From: Lachnospiraceae bacterium
GTDB lineage: Bacteria; Bacillota; Clostridia; Lachnospirales; Lachnospiraceae
Assembly (NCBI GenBank): GCA_004552595.1
Contig: SFNX01000009.1
Span: 1-33,722 of the forward strand
DNA length: 33,722 nucleotides
Direction: 5' to 3'
A model generated the notes under the pieces. The model searched no databases. It saw only the letters and a program-made list of their open reading frames with translations, and had not been told where the DNA came from. Positions 1 to 8,589 of this stretch are shown one piece after another (within the stretch, counting starts at the first letter, position 1; each line of letters begins with the position of its first letter). The translations under genes and the position numbers were made by a program.

Positions 1-819
1 GAAATTCATTTCCACGAGGTTGGAATGAAGGATGCGCTGATTGATATAGCATCGGTTGTATATCTTATGAATAAGCTTAAGGTTGATAAGGTTGTTGTAT
101 CGCCTGTAAATGTCGGATTCGGAAAAGTAAAATGTGCGCACGGCATATTGCCGGTTCCGGCACCTGCAACAGCTGAACTTGTGAAGGGAATTCCTACATA
201 TGCGGGCAGATTTGAGGGCGAGCTTTTAACGCCAACAGGTGCCGCATTATTGAAATATTATGCCGATGAGTTTAGCTATCAGCCGCTAATGAACGTGATT
301 AAGTGCGGATACGGAACGGGAAATAAGAATTTTGAGAGTGCAAATGTTGTAAAGGCTGTACTCGGTGAAGTGACTGATGAGTTAATAAGCGAAAATGTAA
401 TCGAGCTTAACTGTAATGTCGATGACATGAGCGCAGAAGATATGGCATATGCAACTAAGGCTTTAATTGAAAACGGTGCGAAGGATGCTTTTGTTACTCC
501 TGTAATTATGAAGAAGGGACGAAGTGGAATGCTTTTGACTGTTCTATGCTCTGCCATAGATAAGGAAAGGTTTGTATCGCTTATATTTAAGCATACATCA
601 ACTATCGGAATACGAGTTAAGGAGACTGAGCGTATTATCCTTAACAGACACGAAGAAACCGTACATACAAAACTTGGCGATGTAAGAGTAAAATACTCGG
701 AAGGTTACGGCGTTAAAAGGGAAAAGCCTGAATTTGAAGATTTAAGAAAGCTCGCAGAGGAAAATAACATCTCAGTAGCTGAGGCAAGGAAGATTTTTTA
801 TGATATATACAAAGCCTGA
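1..819 (+). CDS. larC: LarC-type nickel insertion protein, 3' part (5' end outside window)
   Basis: The reading frame is open at the first base and continues to TGA, so the N-terminal part of the gene lies outside the window. LarC builds the nickel-pincer nucleotide cofactor of lactate racemase by inserting Ni into pyridinium-bisthiocarboxylate mononucleotide. The visible part starts with HFHEVG, has TPTGAALL in the middle, and an N-x-DDM segment (NCNVDDMSAEDM) that marks the start of the LarC2-like half; all are hallmarks of the family. In Lactiplantibacillus plantarum the two halves are joined by a programmed frameshift. Here the frame runs straight through. The last 20 bases overlap the next gene, suggesting translational coupling. 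No lactate racemase gene is visible, so the client enzyme is unknown; many bacteria have larC without larA. Confidence 0.88.
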   Translation, partial: EIHFHEVGMKDALIDIASVVYLMNKLKVDKVVVSPVNVGFGKVKCAHGILPVPAPATAELVKGIPTYAGRFEGELLTPTGAALLKYYADEFSYQPLMNVIKCGYGTGNKNFESANVVKAVLGEVTDELISENVIELNCNVDDMSAEDMAYATKALIENGAKDAFVTPVIMKKGRSGMLLTVLCSAIDKERFVSLIFKHTSTIGIRVKETERIILNRHEETVHTKLGDVRVKYSEGYGVKREKPEFEDLRKLAEENNISVAEARKIFYDIYKA

Positions 820-1903
820 TTACTATGACGAATTCACATGTATTGCTGACAAGTGTAAAGACACATGCTGCAGCGGATGGCAGATAGTAATCGATGATGA
901 ATATTTAAATAAATATAAGAAAAATGAAAAATTCAGCTTATTTGACATGAATGAGTACGTCGATTTTAAGGAGCACGTATTCAAGCAGTCCAATGACAGA
1001 AGGTGCGCATTTTTACGCGATGACAATTTGTGTAAGCTATGCTTTGAATACGGTGAATCCGCGCTTTGCAGAACGTGTCACTTGTATCCAAGACACATAG
1101 AGGAATTTGAAAACGTAAGAGAGATTTCTCTTTCCTTATCATGCCCTCAGGTCTGTAAAATTCTGCTTAACAGAGATACTAAGGTTAAGTTTGTATCATG
1201 CGAGAATGATGAATCAGAGGAATATGAAGATTTTGACTTTATGCTTTACTCATGCCTACTCGATGCAAGAGACGTAATGATTGAAATTTTGCAAAACAGA
1301 GGCTTAAGCATCGATGTGAGAGCCGGTATGGTTTTAGGTCTTGCTTTCGATATGGAAAAGAGGCTTAATGACGGCAGATTTTTTACAATAGAAGAGCTTC
1401 TTGATTACGCCATCACTACCGATGCTTTAGTCAAATCATCGGCAAAGATAAATAGCTTTTTATCCGATAAAACGCGCGTCTATAAATACATGAAGAGAAA
1501 GTTTGAGACTTTAATTAAGCTTGAGCCGATATCATACGACTGGATAAATCTTTATTCGGAAGCAGATTATATTCTTTATAAAAAGGGTATGGAAAATTAC
1601 ACGGACATAAGCGAAAAGTTTGATGAATATAATAAAAAAGACAAGCGTTTTGACGTCATTTTAGAGCAGATACTTGTCTATTTTGTGTTTACTTACTTTT
1701 GCGGTGCCGTATATGACAGTAATATATACGGCAAAGCAAAGCTTTGTGTGTACAGCGTCTATTACATAAAGGAGCTTTTAAAAGCGATGTTTGTAAGAAA
1801 TGATTATGAACTGACACAAGAGGAAATTGAAGATATCGTAATAAGGTATTCAAGGGAACTTGAACATTCAGATATAAATCTTGGCAAAATAGAAGAGTTT
1901 TAA
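800..1903 (+). CDS. FliB-like lysine N-methylase family protein
   Basis: This 367-residue protein matches the flagellin lysine N-methylase (FliB) family, which methylates surface lysines of flagellin and carries an Fe-S cluster. The sequence shows the N-terminal cysteine group C14-x4-C19-x3-CC (residues 14-24, ending CCSGW) and the later cluster with C-x2-C, C-x2-C and YPR (LCKLCFEYG, LCRTCHLYPRH), followed by CPQVC. The length is near the family norm. The ATG is preceded by AAGGAAG at 786-792, seven bases upstream. The gene starts inside larC. No flagellin gene is in the window, but a chemoreceptor at 25172 suggests a motile cell. Family assignment is good; flagellin as substrate is inferred. 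Confidence 0.8.
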   Translation: MIYTKPDYYDEFTCIADKCKDTCCSGWQIVIDDEYLNKYKKNEKFSLFDMNEYVDFKEHVFKQSNDRRCAFLRDDNLCKLCFEYGESALCRTCHLYPRHIEEFENVREISLSLSCPQVCKILLNRDTKVKFVSCENDESEEYEDFDFMLYSCLLDARDVMIEILQNRGLSIDVRAGMVLGLAFDMEKRLNDGRFFTIEELLDYAITTDALVKSSAKINSFLSDKTRVYKYMKRKFETLIKLEPISYDWINLYSEADYILYKKGMENYTDISEKFDEYNKKDKRFDVILEQILVYFVFTYFCGAVYDSNIYGKAKLCVYSVYYIKELLKAMFVRNDYELTQEEIEDIVIRYSRELEHSDINLGKIEEF

Positions 1904-1974
1904 AGGCTTGTATGATATAATGTAATTTAATCTGTAATTTCGGACCGATGGTCCTTTATAAGGAAAGTGTTATT

Positions 1975-4029
1975 ATGAAGCAGCAGAGCAGGATTAAATT
2001 TAAAGGGACAATAAATACATATGTAAAATGGCCGCTTTGGCTTTCGGTTCTTCTTGCATTTTTCAACGTGGCAATGTTTTTCGTTGATTTCAAGGCAGGA
2101 CTTGTTATGCTTTTGTTCCTTGTTACATATATTTCGGTAGCCCTTATTTTATATTACAAGAACAAGAGCCTTATCATTAATGACCTTGTCAATTTCGCGA
2201 CAAGATACGGTCAGGTACAGCGTCAGCTTCTAAGAGACCTTGAAATACCATACGCCTTACTTGATGAGGGTGGCAAAATCATCTGGACTAACGAAGCATT
2301 TGAAAAGACTACTCATATTAAGAACGGGTATAAAAAGTCTATAATGACGCTTTTGCCTGAAATCAAAAAAGAAGATATTCCGGTCGTTGAAGAAGAAAAT
2401 GAAATTATGATTACTCACGAAGGCGAAGACTTCAGAGTAAATATGCGTAAAGTTATTCTTAACGAGATGATGGAGTCATCAGACGTCTTAGAGACAATCG
2501 ACACTGACAGCTATCTTATCGCAGTGTTTATGTTTGATGAGACTAAGATTAATACACTTCTTAGAGATAATGATGATCAGAAGCTTGTAGTCGGACTTAT
2601 TTACATTGATAACTATGATGAAGCTTTAGAGAGTATCGAGGAAGTGAGACGTTCACTTCTTATCGCCTTAATCGACAGAAAGATTAACAAATACTTCTCT
2701 TCAATGGAAGCACTCGTTAAAAAGCTTGATAAAGACAAATATCTTGTTATATTCCAGAAGAAGTTCCTTAATTTATTGGTCGACAGAAGATTTGACATAC
2801 TTGAAGACGCCAAGACCGTTAATATCGGTAATGAAATGGCAGTTACTTTAAGTATTGGTATCGGTGTTGAGACAGGTACATATATAGACAACTACGAAAG
2901 CGCCCGTCAGTCTATCGACCTTGCACTTGGAAGAGGCGGAGACCAGGCAGTAGTTAAGACTAAGAATGACGTACTCTATTACGGCGGTAAGACACAGGTT
3001 GCAGAGAAGAATACAAGAGTTAAAGCAAGAGTCAAAGCCCACGCCCTTCGTGAAATAATTGAAAGCACCGATAAGATTATCGTTATGGGCCATAAACTGA
3101 CTGACGTTGACTCTTTTGGCGCATCAATCGGAGTATACAGAGCAGCTAAAACATTCGGTAAAAAGACTCATATCGTAATCAACGAGGTATCAACCTCTGT
3201 TCGCCCTCTGATGGACAGAGTACTTGCTACGGAAGAATATGAACAGGACCTCTTCTTAAACGGAGTTGAGGCATTAGACGCAGCTGATGAAAATACGGTT
3301 GTAATTGTAGTTGATACGAATAAGCCAAGCTATACAGAGTGTGATGAGCTTCTCACAAAGTGCAAGACGATAGTTGTTATCGACCATCACAGACAGGGCA
3401 CTGAGAAAATCGAAAATGCAACTCTTTCATATATCGAGCCATATGCTTCTTCGGCATGTGAAATGGTAGCAGAGATTATTCAGTACATATCAGACACCAT
3501 GAAGATAAAACAGGTTGAGGCCGACTGTATTTATTCGGGAATGATGATTGATACCAACAACTTCCTTACTAAGACAGGTGTCAGAACGTTTGAGGCAGCA
3601 GCCTACTTAAGACGAAACGGTGCTGACGTCACCAGAGTACGTAAGATGTTCAGAGACAGCATGGACGACTATAAGGTGAGAGCTGAAATTGTCAGAAAAG
3701 CAGAAGTATATGCCAATGATTTTGCAATTTCAATAACACCTGAGGAAATTCCAATCGAATCTCCTACGATTATCGGCGCACAGGCAGCCAACGAACTTCT
3801 TAACATTAACGGAATTAAGGCATCATTTGTACTTACTAACTTCCAGAACCAGATATACATCTCAGCCCGTTCAATAGATGAGATAAATGTCCAGGTGATT
3901 ATGGAAAAACTCGGCGGCGGAGGACATCTTAACATAGCCGGTGCCCAGTTAAGCGGAGTTACGAGCGAGGAAGCAAGGCAGATGCTTATTGATACAATCG
4001 ATAATATGATAAAGGACGGTGATTTATAA
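1975..4029 (+). CDS. gdpP: Cyclic-di-AMP phosphodiesterase GdpP
   Basis: GdpP is a membrane-bound phosphodiesterase that hydrolyses c-di-AMP to pApA and so sets osmotic and cell-wall signalling. The 684-residue protein has two membrane segments (about residues 18-55), a PAS-like region (about 70-160), a degenerate GGDEF domain (about 165-320, lacking a clear GGDEF motif), then DHH and DHHA1 domains. Visible catalytic motifs are GHKLTDVDSFGASIG, VVDTNKP, IDHH (DHH at 470-472) and GGGGH near 647-651. I chose ATG 1975 over ATG 1948 because AAGGAAAG (1960-1967) lies just upstream. The stop codon overlaps the rplI start (TAATG). The order gdpP-rplI-dnaB is standard in Firmicutes. Confidence 0.95.
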   Translation: MKQQSRIKFKGTINTYVKWPLWLSVLLAFFNVAMFFVDFKAGLVMLLFLVTYISVALILYYKNKSLIINDLVNFATRYGQVQRQLLRDLEIPYALLDEGGKIIWTNEAFEKTTHIKNGYKKSIMTLLPEIKKEDIPVVEEENEIMITHEGEDFRVNMRKVILNEMMESSDVLETIDTDSYLIAVFMFDETKINTLLRDNDDQKLVVGLIYIDNYDEALESIEEVRRSLLIALIDRKINKYFSSMEALVKKLDKDKYLVIFQKKFLNLLVDRRFDILEDAKTVNIGNEMAVTLSIGIGVETGTYIDNYESARQSIDLALGRGGDQAVVKTKNDVLYYGGKTQVAEKNTRVKARVKAHALREIIESTDKIIVMGHKLTDVDSFGASIGVYRAAKTFGKKTHIVINEVSTSVRPLMDRVLATEEYEQDLFLNGVEALDAADENTVVIVVDTNKPSYTECDELLTKCKTIVVIDHHRQGTEKIENATLSYIEPYASSACEMVAEIIQYISDTMKIKQVEADCIYSGMMIDTNNFLTKTGVRTFEAAAYLRRNGADVTRVRKMFRDSMDDYKVRAEIVRKAEVYANDFAISITPEEIPIESPTIIGAQAANELLNINGIKASFVLTNFQNQIYISARSIDEINVQVIMEKLGGGGHLNIAGAQLSGVTSEEARQMLIDTIDNMIKDGDL

Positions 4030-4475
4030 TGAAGGTTATTCTTCTTGCCGATGTAAAGGCACTTGGTAAAAAGGACGATATAGTGGATGTTGCTGACGGA
4101 TACGCCAAGAACGGACTTATTGGCAAAAAGCTTGCAGTAGAGGCAACACCTAAGGCATTAAATGACTTAAAGCTTAAAAAGCAAAATAATGACAAGGTTG
4201 CAGCTGAAAATCTCGCAAATGCCAAGAAGCTTAAGGACGAATTAAAAGACAAGACGGTTACATTAAAGATTAAATGCGGTGAGGGCGGAAAGACTTTCGG
4301 CTCGGTAACCGGAAAAGAAATTTCAGAAGAAGTTAAAAGCCAGCTTGGAATAGAAATTGACAAGAAAAAGATTGTTATTAACGATGCAATCAAATCAGTA
4401 GGTGAGTACGAGGTTACATACAAGATTCACCCTGAAGTTGCAGCTAAGATTAAGGTTAAGGTAGAGGAACTCTAA
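4029..4475 (+). CDS. rplI: 50S ribosomal protein L9 (bL9)
   Basis: The 148-residue protein has the bL9 organisation: an N-terminal RNA-binding domain starting MKVILLADVKALGKKDD with DGYAKNGLI, a long lysine-rich connecting helix (about 45-75), and a C-terminal domain with GKTFGSVTGKEI. It binds 23S rRNA near the L1 stalk and helps keep reading frame. Its ATG overlaps the gdpP stop and its stop is one base before the dnaB GTG, so the three genes are very probably one translationally coupled transcript. Length is normal. Confidence 0.97.
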   Translation: MKVILLADVKALGKKDDIVDVADGYAKNGLIGKKLAVEATPKALNDLKLKKQNNDKVAAENLANAKKLKDELKDKTVTLKIKCGEGGKTFGSVTGKEISEEVKSQLGIEIDKKKIVINDAIKSVGEYEVTYKIHPEVAAKIKVKVEEL

Positions 4476-4476
4476 G

Positions 4477-5814
4477 GTGGCAGACGAAGAGGTACTTATA
4501 AAAAGAATAATGCCCCACAACTTTGAGACGGAGAAATCAGTTATCGGCTCAATGTTAACAAGTAAGGATGCCATTGTTGAAGCGGCGGGGATTCTTTCGC
4601 CGGATGACTTTTACGGCAAGCAGTACGGTATTTTATTCAAGGCAATCGTTGAGCTTGATACGCTTGGTAAGGATGTAGATCTTATTACAATTAAGGAACA
4701 TTTATCCACAATGCAGGGAGTTCCGGACGGGCTTAATGCACTTGAGTTTGTTAAGGAAATACTTGATACATCATACACTGCATCATATGTTAAGCAGTAC
4801 TGTGAATACGTAAAAGGAAAATCCATTCTTCGAAAGCTCATTAACTTCAATGAAGATGTTTCGAAAATGTGCTATGAAGGAAAGGATCCGGTAGATGTAA
4901 TATTAGAAGATACCGAGAAAAAGATATTCGACATTGTACAGAATAGAAACACCGCTGACTATGTTCCTATTAACGAAGTAGTAATAAATACCGTTCAGAA
5001 CATAAGAGCGGTCTCTAAGGCTAAAGGCACAGTTACAGGTATTCCGTCAGGCTTCATTGAACTTGACAGGATGACAGCAGGATTTCACGGCTCCGAGCTT
5101 ATTCTTATTGCGGCAAGACCTGCAATGGGTAAGACTGCATTTGTATTAAACGTAGCCGATTACGTATGCTTTAATCAGCAAAAGTCGGCGGCCGTTTTTT
5201 CACTGGAAATGTCAAAGGAGCAGCTTGTACAGCGTCTACTTGCGCAGGAAGCTAAGATTGATGCGCAGCATATAAGAACAGGCTCGCTTGATGATAAGGA
5301 GTGGATGGCGCTTATGGAAGGTGCCAATACAATTGCAAATTCAAAGCTTATTATCGATGATACGCCTAATATTTCAATCAGTGAATTAAGGTCAAAGTGC
5401 AGGAAATATAAACATGACCTTGGAATAGACATTATTATTATCGACTATCTGCAGCTTATGAGCGGTGGCGGTAAAATCGAATCAAGACAGCAGGAGATTT
5501 CCGAAATTTCGCGTTCACTTAAAGGTCTTGCAAGAGAACTTGATGTTCCTGTAATTGCTCTGTCACAGCTTTCACGAGCTGTTGAAAAGCGAGAGGAGCA
5601 CAGACCTGTTCTTTCGGACCTTCGTGAATCGGGCGCAATTGAGCAGGATGCCGACGTAGTAATGTTTTTGTACAGGGATGATTATTATCATCCTGATACA
5701 GAGAAAAGGGACGTTGCGGAAGTAATTATTGCCAAGCAGAGAAGTGGTCCTATCGGTACGGTTGAGCTTGCCTGGCTTCGTGAATTTACTAAGTTTGCTA
5801 ACCTTGCCAAGTAG
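4477..5814 (+). CDS. dnaB: Replicative DNA helicase DnaB
   Basis: The 445-residue protein is the hexameric replicative helicase. It begins with the N-terminal DnaB domain (PHNFETEKSVIGSML, about 13-115), a linker, and a RecA-like ATPase domain with Walker A ARPAMGKT (213-220, catalytic K219), Walker B IIIIDYLQLM, and the late motifs ALSQLSR and LRESGAIEQDADVV. No intein is present. The start is GTG, one base after the rplI stop, with GAGGAA (4464-4469) as ribosome site. The reading frame ends before a 90-base gap that leads to the ferredoxin. Confidence 0.97.
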   Translation: MADEEVLIKRIMPHNFETEKSVIGSMLTSKDAIVEAAGILSPDDFYGKQYGILFKAIVELDTLGKDVDLITIKEHLSTMQGVPDGLNALEFVKEILDTSYTASYVKQYCEYVKGKSILRKLINFNEDVSKMCYEGKDPVDVILEDTEKKIFDIVQNRNTADYVPINEVVINTVQNIRAVSKAKGTVTGIPSGFIELDRMTAGFHGSELILIAARPAMGKTAFVLNVADYVCFNQQKSAAVFSLEMSKEQLVQRLLAQEAKIDAQHIRTGSLDDKEWMALMEGANTIANSKLIIDDTPNISISELRSKCRKYKHDLGIDIIIIDYLQLMSGGGKIESRQQEISEISRSLKGLARELDVPVIALSQLSRAVEKREEHRPVLSDLRESGAIEQDADVVMFLYRDDYYHPDTEKRDVAEVIIAKQRSGPIGTVELAWLREFTKFANLAK

Positions 5815-5851
5815 AAACATAGAAGTAATTGTTGCTTAAGAGTCGCAATTG

Positions 5852-5880
5852 TTGTAAAATCAATTCGACAGAAATATTGT
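5852..5880 (+). promoter_or_regulatory. Possible promoter of the ferredoxin gene
   Basis: TTGTAA (5852-5857) and TATTGT (5875-5880) are separated by 17 bases and would start transcription about 10 bases before the ferredoxin ribosome site. The -10 match is only moderate, so transcription from dnaB is also possible. Confidence 0.4.
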
Positions 5881-5903
5881 ATATTACAATGGAGGATAAT
5901 AAA

Positions 5904-6074
5904 ATGGCATTTGTAATTTCAGATCAGTGCATCAGCTGTGGAACATGTGAAGGACAGTGCCCTGTAGGCGCTATCTCTGCAGGCGACGGTAAGTTCGAAA
6001 TCAATCCGGATACATGCATCAGCTGTGGTTCATGTGCAGGCGCTTGTCCTGTAGGTGCAATCTCAGAGGGTTAA
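5904..6074 (+). CDS. Small 2[4Fe-4S] ferredoxin
   Basis: This 56-residue protein is a clostridial-type ferredoxin carrying two [4Fe-4S] clusters. Both CxxCxxCxxxCP motifs are intact: C9, C12, C15, C19 and C38, C41, C44, C48. It is a soluble low-potential electron carrier. The start is ATG 5904, preceded by GGAGG at 5891-5895; a longer upstream frame exists but has no ribosome site and would add a meaningless extension. It ends at a clear terminator, so it is a separate transcript from pflB. Its position next to the PFL module makes it a reasonable donor for the radical-SAM activating enzyme, which needs a reduced ferredoxin or flavodoxin; that link is inference. Confidence 0.95.
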   Translation: MAFVISDQCISCGTCEGQCPVGAISAGDGKFEINPDTCISCGSCAGACPVGAISEG

Positions 6075-6093
6075 TTGAGAGATTTGTATTTTT

Positions 6094-6124
6094 AAAAGCT
6101 CCTGCTTTAGCGGGGGCTTTTTTT
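6094..6124 (+). terminator. Intrinsic terminator after ferredoxin
   Basis: A stem of AAAAGCTCCTGC (6094-6105) with GCGGGGGCTTTT is closed by a short loop and followed by a T run. It separates the ferredoxin from the pfl promoter. Confidence 0.9.
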
Positions 6125-6196
6125 ACTGATATACAAATTCTACAAAAAATACTGTAATAATGCTGATTTGTATGTAAATAAGTACACATTGGATTA

Positions 6197-6225
6197 TTGA
6201 CGTGTATACAATCTGGAAATATAAT
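6197..6225 (+). promoter_or_regulatory. Strong sigma-A type promoter of pflB
   Basis: TTGACG (6197-6202), a 17-base spacer and a perfect TATAAT (6220-6225) predict a start near 6232 and a leader of about 68 nt before the pflB ATG. The codon usage of pflB suggests high expression, which fits. I saw no clear Rex site in the upstream 100 bases. Confidence 0.85.
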
Positions 6226-6299
6226 AGAGTTACTACAAAAGAAGCATGAAAAGTGCTTTTGAAACAATAAATTTTAAATTTTTACAGGAGGCAATTTCA

Positions 6300-8339
6300 A
6301 TGAGATCAGAATGGAATGGTTTCGTAGGCGGTAAGTGGGAATCAGAAATTAATGTTCGTGACTTTATCCAGAAGAACTATACACCATATGATGGTGATGA
6401 TTCTTTCCTTGCAGGCCCTACACAGAACACAAAGGACTTATGGGACATCGTATTGGGATACCAGAAGAAGGAACGTGAAAACGGTGGTGTTGTAGATATG
6501 GACACAAAGGTTGTTTCTACAATCACATCTCATGGTCCTGCATACTTAGATAAGAGCAAGGAGACAATTGTTGGTTTCCAGACAGACGCTCCATTCAAGC
6601 GTGCTCTTCAGCCATATGGTGGTATCAGAATGGCTGAGAAGGCTTGTTCAGATAACGGATATGAAGTAGATCCTGAAATTTCAGAGTTCTTCTCAACACA
6701 CAGAAAGACACATAACGCAGGTTGTTTCGATGCTTACAACCAAGAGATGAGAGCTTGTCGTTCAGCTCATATCATCACAGGTCTTCCTGATGCATACGGA
6801 CGTGGACGTATCATCGGTGACTACAGAAGAGTTGCCCTTTATGGTATCGATCGTCTTATCGAAGACAAGCAGGCTCAGAAGGATTCAACAGGACGTGTTA
6901 TGACAGATGATGTTATCCGTCTTCGTGAAGAGCTTTCAGAGCAGATGACAGCTCTTAAGATGATGAAGGAAATGGCTCTTTCATATGGCTGTGATATTTC
7001 TAAGCCGGCTACAAACGTTCAGGAAGCTATCCAGGCTACATACTTCGGATATCTTAGCGCTATTAAGGAGCAGAACGGTGCTGCTATGTCACTTGGACGT
7101 ACTTCAACATTCATCGACTGCTACGCAGAGAGAGACTTAAAGAACGGAACATTTACAGAAGAGCAGATTCAGGAATTCATCGATCACTTCGTCATGAAGC
7201 TTCGTTGCGTTAAGTTTGCTCGTACACCTGAATACAACCAGATCTTCGCAGGTGACCCGGTATGGGTAACAGAGTCTATCGGTGGTGTTGGTGTTGACGG
7301 ACGTCACATGGTTACTAAGTCATCATTCAGATATCTTCATACACTTAATAACCTTGGTGCAGCTCCGGAACCTAACCTTACAGTTCTCTGGTCACCAAGA
7401 CTTCCGGAAGGATTTAAGAAGTTCTGTGCTAAGACATCAATCAATACATCATCAATCCAGTATGAGAACGATGAACTTATGAGACCTGTACACGGTGATG
7501 ATTATGGTATCGCATGCTGCGTATCATCAATGGTTATCGGTAAGGAAATGCAGTTCTTCGGAGCACGTGCTAACGTAGCTAAGTGTCTTCTCTATGCTCT
7601 TAACGGTGGTGTCGATGAAGTTACTAAGAAGCAGGTTGGACCTAAGTATCGTCCTGTAGAAGGTGACGTTCTTGATTATGATGATGTTATGAGCAAGTTC
7701 ATTGACATGCTCGAGTGGCAGGCTGATGTATACGTTAACACACTTAACATCATCCACTACATGCATGATAAGTATTGTTACGAAAGAGCAGAGATGGCTC
7801 TTCATGACAGAGACGTTAAGAGATACTTCGCAACAGGTGTTGCAGGACTTTCAATTGTTGCTGACTCACTTTCAGCTATTAAGTATGCTAAGGTTGAGCC
7901 AATCAGAGACGAAGATGGTATCATCGTAGACTTCAAGACAACAGGAGACTTCCCTAAGTATGGTAACGATGATGACAGAGTTGACTCAATTGCAACTGAG
8001 ATCGTATCAAAGTTCATGACAGCTGTAAGAAGACATCATACATACAGAAATGGTATTCCTACAACATCAATCCTTACAATTACATCTAACGTAACATATG
8101 GTAAGGCAACAGGTAACACACCTGACGGACGTAAGAAGGGACAGCCATTCGCACCAGGTGCTAACCCAATGCACGGTCGTGATACACATGGTGCTGTAGC
8201 ATCACTTTCATCTGTAGCTAAGCTTCCATTCAAGGATGCACAGGATGGTATTTCAAATACATTCACAATCATCCCGGGTGCACTTGGTAAGGAAGATCAG
8301 GTATTCGCAGGTGATATCGAAATCGATTTAAACAAATAA
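6300..8339 (+). CDS. pflB: Pyruvate formate-lyase, catalytic core lacking the glycyl-radical domain
   Basis: This enzyme converts pyruvate and CoA to acetyl-CoA and formate. The 679-residue chain aligns by eye with E. coli PflB from the N-terminus (GWNGFVGGKW-like MRSEWNGFVGGKW) through the active-site pair C406-C407 (IACCVSSM) to the conserved region TSNVTYGKATGNTPDGR, PGANPMHGRD and GISNTFTIIPGALGK. It then stops with GDIEIDLNK. A standard PFL continues about 70-80 residues into the RVSGYAV radical loop. That part is missing here and is encoded separately at 8590. The start is ATG 6300, with CAGGAGGC at 6285-6292; an upstream in-frame ATG has no ribosome site. The stop is followed by a normal intergenic gap, so this is not a simple frameshift. 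The core cannot act without the separate radical subunit. Confidence 0.95.
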   Translation: MRSEWNGFVGGKWESEINVRDFIQKNYTPYDGDDSFLAGPTQNTKDLWDIVLGYQKKERENGGVVDMDTKVVSTITSHGPAYLDKSKETIVGFQTDAPFKRALQPYGGIRMAEKACSDNGYEVDPEISEFFSTHRKTHNAGCFDAYNQEMRACRSAHIITGLPDAYGRGRIIGDYRRVALYGIDRLIEDKQAQKDSTGRVMTDDVIRLREELSEQMTALKMMKEMALSYGCDISKPATNVQEAIQATYFGYLSAIKEQNGAAMSLGRTSTFIDCYAERDLKNGTFTEEQIQEFIDHFVMKLRCVKFARTPEYNQIFAGDPVWVTESIGGVGVDGRHMVTKSSFRYLHTLNNLGAAPEPNLTVLWSPRLPEGFKKFCAKTSINTSSIQYENDELMRPVHGDDYGIACCVSSMVIGKEMQFFGARANVAKCLLYALNGGVDEVTKKQVGPKYRPVEGDVLDYDDVMSKFIDMLEWQADVYVNTLNIIHYMHDKYCYERAEMALHDRDVKRYFATGVAGLSIVADSLSAIKYAKVEPIRDEDGIIVDFKTTGDFPKYGNDDDRVDSIATEIVSKFMTAVRRHHTYRNGIPTTSILTITSNVTYGKATGNTPDGRKKGQPFAPGANPMHGRDTHGAVASLSSVAKLPFKDAQDGISNTFTIIPGALGKEDQVFAGDIEIDLNK

Positions 8340-8371
8340 TCGATAATAAAAGTTAACATAGGAGGAGTAAA

Positions 8372-8575
8372 ATGGCAGCAGACAATAATATTGATGATTT
8401 GATTGCATTCCTTGACGGCTCAGCTAAAAAGGGTGTTGGTCATATTAATGTTGACACAGATGAACTGTCAGATAAAAACGTGAGTGTTGAGACAATGGGA
8501 TGTACAGATTGTTCACGTACGCCACTTGCATGCTCCGTTCCAACACTCCACCAGGGACTAGATGATTACAAATAA
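8372..8575 (+). CDS. Small cysteine-bearing relative of the PFL glycyl-radical subunit
   Basis: This 67-residue protein is not one I recognise. Its first ~27 residues (MAADNNIDDLIAFLDGSAKK, then GVGHINV) clearly match the first ~29 residues of the radical subunit encoded 15 bases downstream (MAANTQQIDNLVNLLDGYSK, then KGGHHLNV). After that the similarity stops. Where the partner has the RVSGYAV loop, this protein has a short acidic stretch and a cysteine group C44-x2-C47-x6-C54 (GCTDCSRTPLACSV), then a tail ending DDYK. It therefore keeps the linker that normally packs on PFL but has no radical glycine. It has its own strong ribosome site (AGGAGG, 8360-8365). Possible roles are a cap, assembly factor, redox or metal sensor, or a partner of the activating enzyme; none is proven. 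Confidence 0.85.
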   Translation: MAADNNIDDLIAFLDGSAKKGVGHINVDTDELSDKNVSVETMGCTDCSRTPLACSVPTLHQGLDDYK

Positions 8576-8589
8576 AGGAGGAACTTACA

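Noticed and set aside
279..557. Minus-strand and out-of-frame long open stretches within larC, gdpP, dnaB, pflB, atp genes and others
   Set aside because: They lie fully inside well-recognised genes, have no ribosome sites or family features, and show composition expected for shadows of real reading frames.
6125..6196. Rex or other redox operator upstream of pflB
   Set aside because: Short TACAC/GTGTA and TACAAAT/ATTTGTA matches are seen, but neither has the Rex TTGTGAA-type arms, so I do not call an operator.
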